Shown: positions 18,062 through 28,007, numbered from the stretch's first letter. The stretch: DNA of 64,000 bases from an uncultured Methylococcaceae bacterium (GCA_903859815.1 CAIOOA010000067.1:62001-126000); one strand, 5' to 3'. Notes: a model not told the origin generated them from the sequence alone. Numbers and translations: made by a program.

Positions 18062-20239
18062 ATGAATGCAATCCATTTCCTACAGTTCTATTCTTGCGTA
18101 TTATTGCTCATTTCCCTGTCGACTGTTGCATCTGAACCAATTAGTGTGGAAGTATTACCCGAAACACTAAGCGCCAATATTCCTCGGGTTGGACTCAATC
18201 TTGGCGAAAGGAGTGTTTTTGGCGGGGCTCAACTCATGCGCAACATTTTGATCAACCCCGGATTTGAGGGTCAGATTGACCGCACCGTAATCATCGTTGC
18301 GCATGCGACAGATCAAGGATTTGACGATGATATGAGTTGGAGTGGACGTCCAGACGGGTTTTGGAGTGGTGCAAAATTCGATGTTCGCAGTGGTAAGTCG
18401 GCAGGACAAACCGGCACGATATCCGATTCGCAAAAAAAAGGAGAGAACGGGCTTCCGACATTTGCCACTAAGGACCCTGCCCCTCCCCTGTCTGCCGGGG
18501 ATGCAGTCATTGTTACCCGCATCAACGACCAGAATTTACCGACAACGTGGGCCATCCCACGCGATACTCCCTCTGGTCAAGTCATGACCGACTTAAACGT
18601 AAAACGCCCCGGCAGTACTGGAAAACGCTCGTTGACACTCATCCCTATCCCCGGCACTCCAAAAAAGTTCAGCCCACCCGCTAGGGTCACCGCCTACTTT
18701 GACTCAATCGGCAGTCGGGCAGGAAAGCTCTTGCCCATAGAAGGCCGTTGGAAATTCTCTATTTGGGCCAGATCGGAAAAGGGATTGGGTGAATTGAGAA
18801 TCACGTTTCAACGCCAAGGATCAAAACCATTCCTCAGAGAAACAGCCAAAGTAACCCGTGACTGGAAATTGGTCGAGTTTCAATTTGATGGGTCGGATCA
18901 AGGGCCACAAGGGGGGTTGTCACTTGAGTTAGCCGCAGAAGAGGACAAAGTATGGTTGGACGATGCCAGCCTTGAACCATTGGGGGATGGCAGCGGTGCG
19001 TTCAGACGCGAGGTGGTCACCGCTCTGGAAAGACTCAAACCCGGCTATTTACGTGATTGGCAAGGGCAGCTTGGCGACACGTGGGAGAACCTGATCGCCC
19101 CGCCATTCGCCCGACGGTCGGATCGTTACCGCCCAGGGCCGGAAGACCGTTTCGGCTATGGCTTGGAAGAATTCCTTGATTTATGCAAAAAAGTCGGCGC
19201 CAACCCTTGGCTAATTTTACCCACCACGTTCAGTGACGAAGAATATGAATCCTTTGGGCGCTATCTCGCGAATAGAATCAAACAAGACAGCTTTACCGAG
19301 GCAGTGGTGGAATTCGGCAACGAAAACTGGAATGCCATCTTTCGCTCAGGCGGTTTCCCCAATCCGCATATTCACGGAGAAGTGGCGCAGCGCGCTTTTG
19401 CCAATTTTAACAAAGGGGCTGGTCCCGACGCACCGATTCGGCTGACCGTGAATGGACAACATGTGAGCGTGGACAACGCATTGAAGATGTTGGATTCCAC
19501 GCCGAACGCAGACATGCTCGCGGTGGCCCCTTATGTATTGCACAACATCAATCGAAGTGATTTCGCCGAAACGCCCTGGGCTTTAATGTTCAAAGCAGAC
19601 CCTAACCTACCTGTCTATGCGCAAAACGTCCGCAAACGGGGGAAGGAACTAGCCGTTTATGAGGTCAATTTCCACACCACCGGAGGCGATCTTGAACCTG
19701 CGATCCGTGAGCAGATCGTCACTGGCGGAGCTTCCGGCAGCGGCTTGGCAAAACGCTTACTCGAAGCCCTCAATGTCGGAGTGCGTCGTCAATGTGTTTA
19801 TAACTTAGCCCAGTATGATTTTTCATTGCCAGACCGCAATTGGGTCAAGCTTTGGGGGGTTGTGCGCGATTTGGGGCCGACGCAACGCTTGCGTCCGACT
19901 GGATTGGCTATGGCTATGCTGAACTCCGCCTTGCCGGGCAATGCCCACACCGTTCGTATCAGCGGTGATAACGCCGAAACAATCACCGCCACTGCCATAC
20001 TGCGAAAAGAAGGTTGGGCGCTTGCCATAGTCTCGGCATCGCCGCAACCTCAAAATGTCACCATCAAATTCCCAGCTTCAGCCCCCGCACCCGTCCGCTT
20101 ACTCAAACTTGATGCGGCTTTGCCATCCTCGTCAAACGAAAACTCTGAGGACGTTCGCATAAGCACACAAGCCTTATCCGGCAAACCGCCTTTCACTATA
20201 AACATGCCAGCCTGGGGGTTTTTGGTTCTGACACCCTGA
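18062..20239 (+). CDS. Secreted glycoside-hydrolase-like protein (clan GH-A type, arabinofuranosidase-like)
   Basis: This 725-residue protein has a signal peptide (cleavage near TVASEP), a carbohydrate-binding-like beta-sandwich (residues about 215-310) and a TIM-barrel-like region with the acid/base motif VEFGNENWN (about 418-426), plus a possible nucleophile in AVYEVNFHTTGGD. The C-terminal 100 residues form a beta-rich tail as in GH51-like arabinofuranosidases. It may trim or remodel the EPS made by this locus in the periplasm or outside. Substrate is inferred only from motifs and position. RBS AAGG is spaced well before the ATG. Confidence 0.75.
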   Translation: MNAIHFLQFYSCVLLLISLSTVASEPISVEVLPETLSANIPRVGLNLGERSVFGGAQLMRNILINPGFEGQIDRTVIIVAHATDQGFDDDMSWSGRPDGFWSGAKFDVRSGKSAGQTGTISDSQKKGENGLPTFATKDPAPPLSAGDAVIVTRINDQNLPTTWAIPRDTPSGQVMTDLNVKRPGSTGKRSLTLIPIPGTPKKFSPPARVTAYFDSIGSRAGKLLPIEGRWKFSIWARSEKGLGELRITFQRQGSKPFLRETAKVTRDWKLVEFQFDGSDQGPQGGLSLELAAEEDKVWLDDASLEPLGDGSGAFRREVVTALERLKPGYLRDWQGQLGDTWENLIAPPFARRSDRYRPGPEDRFGYGLEEFLDLCKKVGANPWLILPTTFSDEEYESFGRYLANRIKQDSFTEAVVEFGNENWNAIFRSGGFPNPHIHGEVAQRAFANFNKGAGPDAPIRLTVNGQHVSVDNALKMLDSTPNADMLAVAPYVLHNINRSDFAETPWALMFKADPNLPVYAQNVRKRGKELAVYEVNFHTTGGDLEPAIREQIVTGGASGSGLAKRLLEALNVGVRRQCVYNLAQYDFSLPDRNWVKLWGVVRDLGPTQRLRPTGLAMAMLNSALPGNAHTVRISGDNAETITATAILRKEGWALAIVSASPQPQNVTIKFPASAPAPVRLLKLDAALPSSSNENSEDVRISTQALSGKPPFTINMPAWGFLVLTP

Positions 20240-20568
20240 ACTGCTTACTACAACAAGGAAAGTTTCATGGAAAGACGTAAGGACGCAACGTTAAGGGCAA
20301 ATGAGGGGGGTTGAAGCCTCTAACAATCACTCTTGTCCAAGGAAGCGGGAATTTGAAACTTCAATCCTAATGGCATCAGCCTTGCTTTTTTTACTATACT
20401 ACTTAATTGAAGATGGCACGAGCTTAATTAGGCAGGAGCAAGCGTTGATCCACGATGAAAATCTGGAATCATCACACTAAGCAGCCCTCTGTCCTATCCG
20501 AAATGCTCAAACATCAGGAAGAGCGTTTATGAAAAAACCATAACCCTATTACTCTAAGGAGTTCCACC
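20240..20568. other. Intergenic leader between the two secreted hydrolase-like genes
   Basis: About 330 bases without a gene. It holds a poly-T run (near 20388), the likely promoter of the next gene and a clear AAGGAG ribosome-binding site at about 20557. The segment GACGTAAGGACGCAACG...AGGGCAAA has fragments reminiscent of a cyclic-di-GMP aptamer but in the wrong order, so no riboswitch is called. Confidence 0.4.
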
Positions 20569-23178
20569 ATGACCCTTGACAATTCCATGCCGTTGGCAAT
20601 TGCCGCTTACTATTCATTCCCAAGAAAATTTTCGACTCATACTCTTAGTTTTTTACTGCTCCTTTTGGGTCTAGTTTCCCCATTGGCAAACGCTTGTGAC
20701 GCACCGGCGGCCAGCTTCTGCGTGGATTACTTCAATAGTCGTGACATCTCCGGGCCTGTGGTGTTTACCGCAACCGAAAACGCCATCGACCGCACTTGGC
20801 AAAACACCAGCCCTGCCCCCGGTGTCCCGGTTTATAATTTTTCCGCTCGTTGGAGGGGAAGATTCACTTTTGATGCGGGCAGTAATATTTTTCGGGCTGT
20901 GGCCGACGACGGCGTCCGTGTCCTCATAGACGGCAATAAAGTGGTTGATGGGTGGAAAAGTCAGGCGGCTACTGAATATCTTGCCACCATTCCAGTATCG
21001 GCTGGGGAACACTTGATCGAAGTCGAATATTTTCAGGGATGGGGTTCAGGACGCTTACTGGCCACGTGGGAACCCGTGCGTTCCTGTGGCCTATCGGTTG
21101 GTCAGTTTTGTACCGCCTATTTTGACAATGCCGATCTGGCAGGAAACCCGAAGCTCATCGCCCATGAGGCGAACATCAACCATGTTTGGACTAGCGCCCC
21201 TGCGCCCAACGTACCGATGAACAAATTTTCGGGGAGATGGGAGGGGGACTTTGATTTCAACCCTGGAACCTACACGTTCACGGCGAATGTCGACGACGGG
21301 GTTCGCCTGTGGATAGACGACCATTTGTTGATTGATGACGCATGGCTCAGTCAAGCGGTCACCCATTACGAAGAATGGTTCTGGCTAAGCGGTCGTCACC
21401 GTATCAAGGTGGAATATTTCCAAGCCTATGGCAATGCTGTGTTGCAAGTCGGCTGGAACTTGATCGCACCGGCTTCGACCACAACCCCTGCGCCCATCGG
21501 TTCCAATGCCCTCTCCCCCTTGGGCAGCAATCTCAGTGAATGGAAGGACTGGTCCACCGAACAACCTTTCATCGATCTGTTCAAAACCTCACGCAACTGG
21601 ATCACTCAGGCCCCGGGAGTGTGGGACACAGGCGAAGCGCAGGCATTGGCCCTGGACCCAAGTGGCTGGGTTCGCTCTTTGCCGCTGGCGACCGACACCT
21701 CTGTAAGATACCGTACTGTTTCAACTCTGCTTCTGGGCGGGTCTGATTTTGCTGGCATCCGCCCGGGTGGTGAATATGTCGTGTTATATGATGGCGAAGG
21801 AACTTTAACTTACGGATTGGCCGCAACCAAGATCGCCCTCCATTCCAGCCCAGGGAGGGATGTCATCAATGTCGACAAAAACAATACCACCGGCATCCTC
21901 ATCACGATTGCCAGCACTGACCCGAACCATACCGGCAACTATCTTCGCAATATCCGAGTAGTATCCCCCGGTGTCGTCTGCGACGACGATGAGCTTGCCT
22001 TTTGTTATGCGGAAAGCGACCCCGCCTGTCAACGCAGCGCCTGCCGCAGCATGGAAGCCGCCGTGTCTGATCGTTTGTTCCATCCGCTATTCCTGAGAAA
22101 CTTGGTGCATTACCGGGCATTGCGCTACATGAACCCGCAAAGCACCAATGTCATCTCCAATGGTGCGCCTCAGCAGGTAGAGTGGGCCGACCGTGCCACG
22201 CTGGACAAAGTCCGCTGGTCCAACCAAGCGGGAATACCGGTGGAAGTTGCAGTAGGCTTGTCGAATCTGGTCAAGGCCGATCCATGGCTGAATATGCCAC
22301 ACCAAGCTTCCGATGATTACATCCGGCAATTTGCCCGCTTGACTCATCAGTTGCTGGACCCTTCGCGCACAGTATATGTGGAATATGCCAACGAAATCTG
22401 GAACACAGCCTTCTCCGCCGGCAGTTGGGTGGAAAAGCAAGGACTGGCGTCATGGCCGAACACGCCCGACTCAGCCTACACCAAACGCATTAACTGGTAT
22501 GGCAAGCGCACCGCCGAGACTTGTGACATTTGGCGGTCGGAATGGGTTGGGGATGAAGACCGGGTTGTGTGTGTGCTGTCGGCACAGGCTGCCAACCCTT
22601 GGACGGCCAACGCTGCCCTCAACTGTAACCTTTGGAACCAGGCGCCTTGCCAATCCCATGGCATCAAGGCCGTGGCGATAGCCCCGTATTTTGGTCATTA
22701 TCTGGGCAACATTTCCACCGGGTCCGAGGTGGCGGGATGGACAACGGATGTGGACGGTGGCTTGGGCCGGTTGTTTGCCGAATTGAGTACTGGTGGTCAA
22801 CTGACAGGAGGCCCGACCGGAGGTGCCATGGGATGGTCGGATCAGTGGATTCACCAATATGCCAGCTTGGCGCAAACTCGCAAGCTCAAACTGCTGGCCT
22901 ACGAAGGGGGGCAACATCTGGTGGGCATCGGCAGTGTGCAAAACGATGTGAGAGTCACCAATCTTTTCGTTACAGCCAATCGTGACCCGCGCATGGGCGA
23001 CCTTTACACCAGCATGTTAGGAAACTGGCGTGACGACGGAGGCGGCTTGTTCATGCACTATGCCAGCATGGGCCAATATGGAAAATACGGCAGTTGGGGT
23101 GCATTGGAAAATATGGGGCAACTAAGCTCCCCAAAATTTGATGCATTAATCCGGTTTATCAACGCGAATCCACGCTAA
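20569..23178 (+). CDS. Secreted protein with two PA14-type domains and a GH-like catalytic region
   Basis: This 869-residue protein has a signal peptide ending near LANACDAP, then two PA14-like carbohydrate-binding domains (about 45-170 and 175-300). Each shows F-x-A-x-(V/A)-DDGVR-x-x-I-D and an IEVEYFQGWG or IKVEYFQAYG end. The C-terminal two thirds carry a TIM-barrel-like region with EYANEIWN (putative acid/base, about 604-611) and LAYEGGQHLV (putative nucleophile, about 775). The NE-type motif parallels the previous gene, suggesting two related extracellular enzymes acting on the polysaccharide. Catalytic identity is not proven. Confidence 0.75.
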   Translation: MTLDNSMPLAIAAYYSFPRKFSTHTLSFLLLLLGLVSPLANACDAPAASFCVDYFNSRDISGPVVFTATENAIDRTWQNTSPAPGVPVYNFSARWRGRFTFDAGSNIFRAVADDGVRVLIDGNKVVDGWKSQAATEYLATIPVSAGEHLIEVEYFQGWGSGRLLATWEPVRSCGLSVGQFCTAYFDNADLAGNPKLIAHEANINHVWTSAPAPNVPMNKFSGRWEGDFDFNPGTYTFTANVDDGVRLWIDDHLLIDDAWLSQAVTHYEEWFWLSGRHRIKVEYFQAYGNAVLQVGWNLIAPASTTTPAPIGSNALSPLGSNLSEWKDWSTEQPFIDLFKTSRNWITQAPGVWDTGEAQALALDPSGWVRSLPLATDTSVRYRTVSTLLLGGSDFAGIRPGGEYVVLYDGEGTLTYGLAATKIALHSSPGRDVINVDKNNTTGILITIASTDPNHTGNYLRNIRVVSPGVVCDDDELAFCYAESDPACQRSACRSMEAAVSDRLFHPLFLRNLVHYRALRYMNPQSTNVISNGAPQQVEWADRATLDKVRWSNQAGIPVEVAVGLSNLVKADPWLNMPHQASDDYIRQFARLTHQLLDPSRTVYVEYANEIWNTAFSAGSWVEKQGLASWPNTPDSAYTKRINWYGKRTAETCDIWRSEWVGDEDRVVCVLSAQAANPWTANAALNCNLWNQAPCQSHGIKAVAIAPYFGHYLGNISTGSEVAGWTTDVDGGLGRLFAELSTGGQLTGGPTGGAMGWSDQWIHQYASLAQTRKLKLLAYEGGQHLVGIGSVQNDVRVTNLFVTANRDPRMGDLYTSMLGNWRDDGGGLFMHYASMGQYGKYGSWGALENMGQLSSPKFDALIRFINANPR

Positions 23179-23200
23179 GCCAACAAATGGAGTCAAAACT

Positions 23201-23224
23201 GCGGGCAAACAACCGTTTGCCCGC
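23201..23224. terminator. Perfect 10-bp hairpin between converging genes
   Basis: GCGGGCAAAC (23201-23210) and GTTTGCCCGC (23215-23224) pair perfectly around the loop AACC. It lies between a right-going and a left-going gene. A TTTT occurs on the minus-strand side (complement of AAAA before the stem), so it is likely a bidirectional terminator, best suited to the left-going gene. Confidence 0.7.
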
Positions 23225-23289
23225 ATGTCATCTTGGTTTAAAGCCCAATGTTTACAGGCTCTTGCAGAGTTAAGCAGAGAAGGAGGGTT

Positions 23290-24588
23290 TTACCCAGCTT
23301 TTGGCTTTGAAAAATCTGTTGTTTCCCGGCTAACAAGCAAATTGAGCACATGGGAAAAGCCATAAGCCGCCAACATGGCTATAAAAGGAATGGAAGGCAT
23401 GTGATAACGGTCCCCATTGACGACAATGCTGTGAATTGCGACAAAATAGAACCACATGGTCAATGGAGGCAAGGTCAACGCATCCAACCAACTGCGCCGA
23501 CGCAGAAGCGTATACCCTCCATACAAACCACCCGCCAGCATCAACCACCAGTAAGGGGTGCTAACCAACTTCAAAGGAGCCAATATCCAAGGGCCAAAAC
23601 GTTGCACCAAACCTTTTTCATTCCATCCAACCCCTATCGATTCGCGGTCATGCAAAAGAACGGCTTTTTTCACGGTCCTTAATGCGAAAGCCAGAGGATC
23701 TTGCCGAATATAATCCCACGCCAGCTTGTTTAAATAATGGTCTCTTTCAACTTCGTTGGTGATACCTGTCTCGGGCAAAGGCATGTACCCCCCCGTGGTT
23801 TGTGGATTATTGCCCATCCAAAAATTGCTCCCTGCATTGGTCGAAATTAAAGCAAACTTGCCGAAAACGTATTGATTTCGCATTGACCAAGGTAAAATCA
23901 ATGCAATCATGATGATGCAAGACAAGGCACAAGAAGCCATCGCCTTGAGCATCTTCTTTTCAATTAATGCCTCCCGCAAAAATGCAATTGGCGCGATCAA
24001 CAAGGCAACGGGCCTGATATAACTGGCGGCGGCAAGGGCAATGCCTGTGGCAAATGCACGGGGCAAGAATTTCCAAGCGGATATGTTTGCCAGCCAAAAT
24101 ATCATCAACACACAAAAATTGAACAAAATCTCACTGGCTAGAATCGTCGTGTACTGTATCAACAAAGGCCATAGGGCAAGTAGCCACCCTGTCAAAACTC
24201 CTACCGGTTCCCCGAACCAACGGCGAGCCAAAGACATGGCTATGACAACCGTACCTACACCTATGAGAATGTTAAATAGGACGATGGGAAGATAATGGTG
24301 GCCAAATACACTGAAAAAAACCGAATAAACTGCCGCAGTGCCAACCGCCCAATAAGCGGTCAATTGACCGGGCACAAAACAAAAACCATCACCAGAAGCA
24401 ATATTCTGTGCAAATACGTCATAAGCACTACTGTCGGAGATAGGAACCATAGGGATTAATAGTCCCCACACTGTTCTTAGCAATAATGCAGCCCAGACCG
24501 CATATCTACTTGCTGTTGGTTGATTTAATCTGTCGAGCAGTGAGTTTGCCAATTTGGCTGTCACATTTATATTTGGTTTTTCGGACAT
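23290..24588 (-). CDS. Family 39 (ArnT/PMT-type) membrane glycosyltransferase
   Basis: This 432-residue polytopic protein has about ten TM segments. The first periplasmic loop carries the acidic/aromatic segment VPISDSSAYDVFAQNIASGDG, as in PMT_2/ArnT-like enzymes that use a polyprenyl-phosphate sugar and act on the periplasmic side. A likely donor is the product of the HAD-UbiA protein encoded just upstream (24992-26494), flipped by the SMR-type protein between them. The sugar is inferred to be a pentose; acceptor unknown, perhaps EPS or lipid. Confidence 0.8.
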   Translation of the reverse strand: MSEKPNINVTAKLANSLLDRLNQPTASRYAVWAALLLRTVWGLLIPMVPISDSSAYDVFAQNIASGDGFCFVPGQLTAYWAVGTAAVYSVFFSVFGHHYLPIVLFNILIGVGTVVIAMSLARRWFGEPVGVLTGWLLALWPLLIQYTTILASEILFNFCVLMIFWLANISAWKFLPRAFATGIALAAASYIRPVALLIAPIAFLREALIEKKMLKAMASCALSCIIMIALILPWSMRNQYVFGKFALISTNAGSNFWMGNNPQTTGGYMPLPETGITNEVERDHYLNKLAWDYIRQDPLAFALRTVKKAVLLHDRESIGVGWNEKGLVQRFGPWILAPLKLVSTPYWWLMLAGGLYGGYTLLRRRSWLDALTLPPLTMWFYFVAIHSIVVNGDRYHMPSIPFIAMLAAYGFSHVLNLLVSRETTDFSKPKAG

Positions 24589-24635
24589 ATCACATCATGC
24601 CATAAAATCTGCGAATTTTATTGTTGAAGTCTCAA

Positions 24636-24995
24636 TCACGATTGCGACAAAAGAATGACCCCGCATATCACAATAACCGTACCAACAGCTTTGACTACAT
24701 TAAACGGTTCTCCAAAGAAGAATGCAGAAAACACGGCAACCAAAACGACCACAGAGGTAGTCATCACTGGATAACCTACACTCAAGTTGATGTTCCTCAA
24801 AGCCACCGCATAAGCTATAACAGCTATACCGAGACAACCAATTCCAAAAATTAAAGCAGGGGTAGTGAAAATTTCCCAGAGATTGGCAACAATGCCCTTC
24901 ACTTCCGATTGACGATGCAATGCAGCGTACTTCAGTGAAATATTTGCCACCGCTGTCAATATTATGGTAACCAGTAAAAGCAGCCAATGCATCAT
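24636..24995 (-). CDS. SMR/EamA-type four-TM transporter, candidate lipid-linked sugar flippase
   Basis: This 119-residue protein has four hydrophobic helices typical of the small multidrug resistance/DMT fold, with LKYAA in helix 1 and LSVGYPVMTTSVVVLVAVFS in helix 3. ArnE/F-type relatives flip undecaprenyl-phosphate-linked aminoarabinose. The ATG at 24995 gives an ATGA overlap with the UbiA stop and fits translational coupling; a GTG 12 nt upstream is less likely. Its position between the UbiA and GT39 genes supports a flippase role over drug efflux. Confidence 0.8.
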   Translation of the reverse strand: MMHWLLLLVTIILTAVANISLKYAALHRQSEVKGIVANLWEIFTTPALIFGIGCLGIAVIAYAVALRNINLSVGYPVMTTSVVVLVAVFSAFFFGEPFNVVKAVGTVIVICGVILLSQS

Positions 24996-26494
24996 AGGTT
25001 TATCCACTTAGTTATATCTAAACTGGCGAATACCATGATTACGCCTGCTATGCAAGCCACCACATAACTTCGCCAATCCATGATGGCAAAAACGATTGGG
25101 TCGTGGTTTACCTGTTTTCGATTAGCTAAAAACCAGATGCGCGTAATCCAGTAGATCATCAAAGGTGTCAGTAACCAGAGCATCTGGGGCGTTTGGTACA
25201 ATTTCGATACTGCCGGGCTATTGATGTAGAGCCCCAAAACCAGTACAGAAATTAATCCCGAAGTAGGCCCAATTGAGCGGATTATATCAATGTCGGTAGG
25301 GAAGTATCCTCTACCCGGAATCTTTTTGCCATCCAGCACCTCGTCCAACTCGATGGCCCTTTTCATTAATGCCAAACTAACAAAGAAAAACAACGAAAAC
25401 ATTAATAGCCATTCAGACAAAACGACATTGATTGCTATCGCCCCGGCAATGATCCTGATCGTGTAAAGAATAGCCAAAGTCAATGCATCAACGATGAGGC
25501 GTCTCTTGAGGTCGAAGGAGTATGCGAGCGTCAGTATGGTGTAGATCACCAGAAAAACCGTAAACATCCTTGGCAATAGGGTCACAGTAAGCCCAAAACT
25601 GAATATCGACAAAATAATCGCCAGACCGATGCCGACTGGAATTGGCAAATCCCCGCTTGCAAGCGGACGGGAACGCTTGTGCGGGTGTTTCCTATCAACG
25701 GCTAGATCGTGCAAGTCATTGACTATGTATGTCGCAGAAGCAAGGAGGCTAAAACTTACAAAGGCTAAAACTAGGTTAATCCATGCATGAACATCCAAAA
25801 CCAAGTGCGCTGTAATCATTGGCACACCGAGCAGGGCGTTTTTTGCCCATTGATGAACCCGTAATGCTCTGGGAATGACTTTAATCCACCGGCGTTTATG
25901 CTCGAAAACCTTATCGACCTGCCCCACTTTTTCCGCTTTTTCCTTTAATCGGTCCGAAGGGTCAGCCAATAATGAAAGCCTTGCCGACGAAAAAATTGCC
26001 ACGTCTTTGAGATGGTCACCGATATAATCAAAACCCTTCTCGCCAAAAGCAGCCACCAATGCTTGCCGTTTGCGTTCCCCCCCGAGGTTGATTTGCTCGT
26101 CCGTGGCCATCACATCGCTGAATATCCCCAAAAAATCGGCAACTCGTTGGGCTATCGAAATGTGGGTCGCGGTTACCAGCACCAAACGCCGCCCCTCCTC
26201 CTGCTGTAAGCGCAGATATGCCAACAGGTCTTCACGGTAAGGCAGTGCGGAGGGGTCGACGGTTATCTCCTCGGCCAACACACTCTTCATGGCCGCCTTG
26301 CCATTTCTCAATGCCCAAGCCGCCCTAAGACCTGCGCTAGGCTTGCTCCAGACTTTTACTATCGATTCCCATAGCACATCCGAGAGGATCAAAGTCCCGT
26401 CTAAGTCAACACAAAGCGGCACTTCGTTCTTCAGTGAAGAAGCTCTCGTCAAATCCACTGACAAACCGCCAGCGTCCTTCTGAATCACGTTCAT
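24992..26494 (-). CDS. HAD phosphatase-UbiA prenyltransferase fusion (decaprenyl-phosphate phosphoribosyltransferase-like)
   Basis: This 500-residue protein has an N-terminal HAD domain (nucleophile motif VDLDGTLI at about 28-35, with HLKDVAIFSSA later) joined to a UbiA prenyltransferase domain with eight or nine TM segments. The polyprenyl-diphosphate/metal motif is NDLHDLAVDRKHPHKRSRPL. UbiA homologues such as mycobacterial DPPR synthase attach phosphoribose to polyprenyl phosphate, and HAD domains can remove the 5-phosphate. The fusion is therefore a good candidate to make polyprenyl-phosphate-ribose or -arabinose in one chain. No DprE1/E2 epimerase is present in the window, so ribose is as likely as arabinose. 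Confidence 0.85.
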   Translation of the reverse strand: MNVIQKDAGGLSVDLTRASSLKNEVPLCVDLDGTLILSDVLWESIVKVWSKPSAGLRAAWALRNGKAAMKSVLAEEITVDPSALPYREDLLAYLRLQQEEGRRLVLVTATHISIAQRVADFLGIFSDVMATDEQINLGGERKRQALVAAFGEKGFDYIGDHLKDVAIFSSARLSLLADPSDRLKEKAEKVGQVDKVFEHKRRWIKVIPRALRVHQWAKNALLGVPMITAHLVLDVHAWINLVLAFVSFSLLASATYIVNDLHDLAVDRKHPHKRSRPLASGDLPIPVGIGLAIILSIFSFGLTVTLLPRMFTVFLVIYTILTLAYSFDLKRRLIVDALTLAILYTIRIIAGAIAINVVLSEWLLMFSLFFFVSLALMKRAIELDEVLDGKKIPGRGYFPTDIDIIRSIGPTSGLISVLVLGLYINSPAVSKLYQTPQMLWLLTPLMIYWITRIWFLANRKQVNHDPIVFAIMDWRSYVVACIAGVIMVFASLDITKWINL

Positions 26495-26596
26495 AGAATG
26501 AGATCCTTATTGTTATCTTTTAAGACAAGCATACATCTTCTTTCAGTCAATTAGCAATACGGACTATCTTCAAGCTTGCGATTGGATAGTCACTTC

Positions 26597-27985
26597 CTAT
26601 ACAACCCGTCCAAACCTGTGAAGCGGGGGTGGACCTACTGGCTTATTATCATCAGAATCGGACGGTGAATAGTCTTTACCCCGCGACAACATGAAACCTT
26701 CAGCCCAACCAGTCAACAGAAACAGCATTGGAACGGTTTGTTTTCCCATGAAAACTGTGGCGATGGCAACAATATAACCGAGGTAAATGCCCGCTAAATT
26801 AAATGCCAGAGAAGACCCACTTCGCTTTGGCTGTGGTAGTTTGGTGGCATAAACAATCAGCCTAATCATCATTCCAAACAAGATATATAAGAAACAATAG
26901 AAGGCGATTTTCCCGTGCATCAAAAACAATAAGAGATAATGGTTGTCGATGGACGGCGCACCCGCCACTTGCGGCCATTTGGTCAAGCCCCACCCCCACC
27001 ATTCCTTTTCCTTGGCTATGTCTACATATAAAAAAATTAACTCGTAACGATAGCAAGCAGTCTCTTGGTTGTCATCCTTCGCATTGGCCCGCCCCACAGA
27101 GGCATAATTGATGAATGAAATTAATGCAGGGATGCCGACAAACACGATGGCACCCAGCACGAATGACAATGCCAGCACACGATTCTTCACCCGGCCGACC
27201 GCGACGACAAAACCTGCCAAAAACCCTGCCAACCAAGACCCTTTGGCAAAGGTAATGAAGAATCCGCCAGTAAGCACCAAAGACATGAAAACCGGAAATT
27301 TGATAGGCAACCAAGGCATTAGTTTACTTTTATCCGGCCAAGCGCCGCTATAGTGCAACCAGCGTTGAATGCGGAAACCGACCATCATCATGATTCCGGC
27401 CAGCAAGGCATGGGCATACGGCCCTGCGGTACGGGCCATGCCGAAACGAAACGTAATACCCCAAGCTTCGCCTTGTCCGGGAAAAAACGGACCCAAAAAT
27501 TTTTGCCAGAGATTGAGGGCAAATTTCGCCTCGTATACATTGATCACCGAAACGATGGCTAGGCACGTAACAACCCGCTTGGCAAAGTCAAAACGCAAGC
27601 CATGGGGTTCGATGAAGCTTTTTGCCATCAGGTAAGGCATTACAACAGAAAATAGCATTTCGAACACCAAATTCTGGGCATCTGAGTAACCGGAAGCTTG
27701 ATATTCAGAATTGGCGACACTAAGGGCATAAACAAACACTACAGCATCAATGTGGCTAAAGCGATACCCTTTAAAACTTCCGCTTTTAATGACTGCGACA
27801 ATCAGCAATGCGACGGCCACGCCTTGGTCGAATGTCGGATCTGGCAGTCCCGGAGTGATGATTCTGTAATACTCTGGGAAACATAGCATGGTGGGAAGAT
27901 AGACACGCAAAAAGGCTTCCCTCACCGATGTCGCCATCGCCAAGCGAAAAGCAATGATTGCAGGGAGAAAGCCAATCAGAGACAT
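26597..27985 (-). CDS. O-antigen polymerase/ligase-like membrane protein (EPS polymerase candidate)
   Basis: This 462-residue protein has about eleven hydrophobic segments with a larger periplasmic loop (about residues 300-360, including WGWGLTKWPQ), as in the O-antigen ligase/Wzy family (Wzy_C). It would polymerise lipid-linked EPS repeat units on the periplasmic side. Sequence conservation in this family is low, so assignment rests on topology and its place between an acetyltransferase gene and the UbiA gene. It lies 22 nt after the acetyltransferase stop. Confidence 0.78.
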   Translation of the reverse strand: MSLIGFLPAIIAFRLAMATSVREAFLRVYLPTMLCFPEYYRIITPGLPDPTFDQGVAVALLIVAVIKSGSFKGYRFSHIDAVVFVYALSVANSEYQASGYSDAQNLVFEMLFSVVMPYLMAKSFIEPHGLRFDFAKRVVTCLAIVSVINVYEAKFALNLWQKFLGPFFPGQGEAWGITFRFGMARTAGPYAHALLAGIMMMVGFRIQRWLHYSGAWPDKSKLMPWLPIKFPVFMSLVLTGGFFITFAKGSWLAGFLAGFVVAVGRVKNRVLALSFVLGAIVFVGIPALISFINYASVGRANAKDDNQETACYRYELIFLYVDIAKEKEWWGWGLTKWPQVAGAPSIDNHYLLLFLMHGKIAFYCFLYILFGMMIRLIVYATKLPQPKRSGSSLAFNLAGIYLGYIVAIATVFMGKQTVPMLFLLTGWAEGFMLSRGKDYSPSDSDDNKPVGPPPLHRFGRVV

Positions 27986-28007
27986 AAAATCTCAGGCTCC
28001 CAGACTT

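Noticed and set aside
20240..20330. Possible cyclic-di-GMP riboswitch (GGACGCAA and AGGGCAAA fragments)
   Set aside because: The fragments occur in the reverse order and without the flanking paired stems of the GEMM consensus.
24636..24995. SMR protein as a drug-efflux pump
   Set aside because: Overlap with the UbiA gene and nearness to GT39 favour a lipid-sugar flippase; drug efflux remains possible but less supported.
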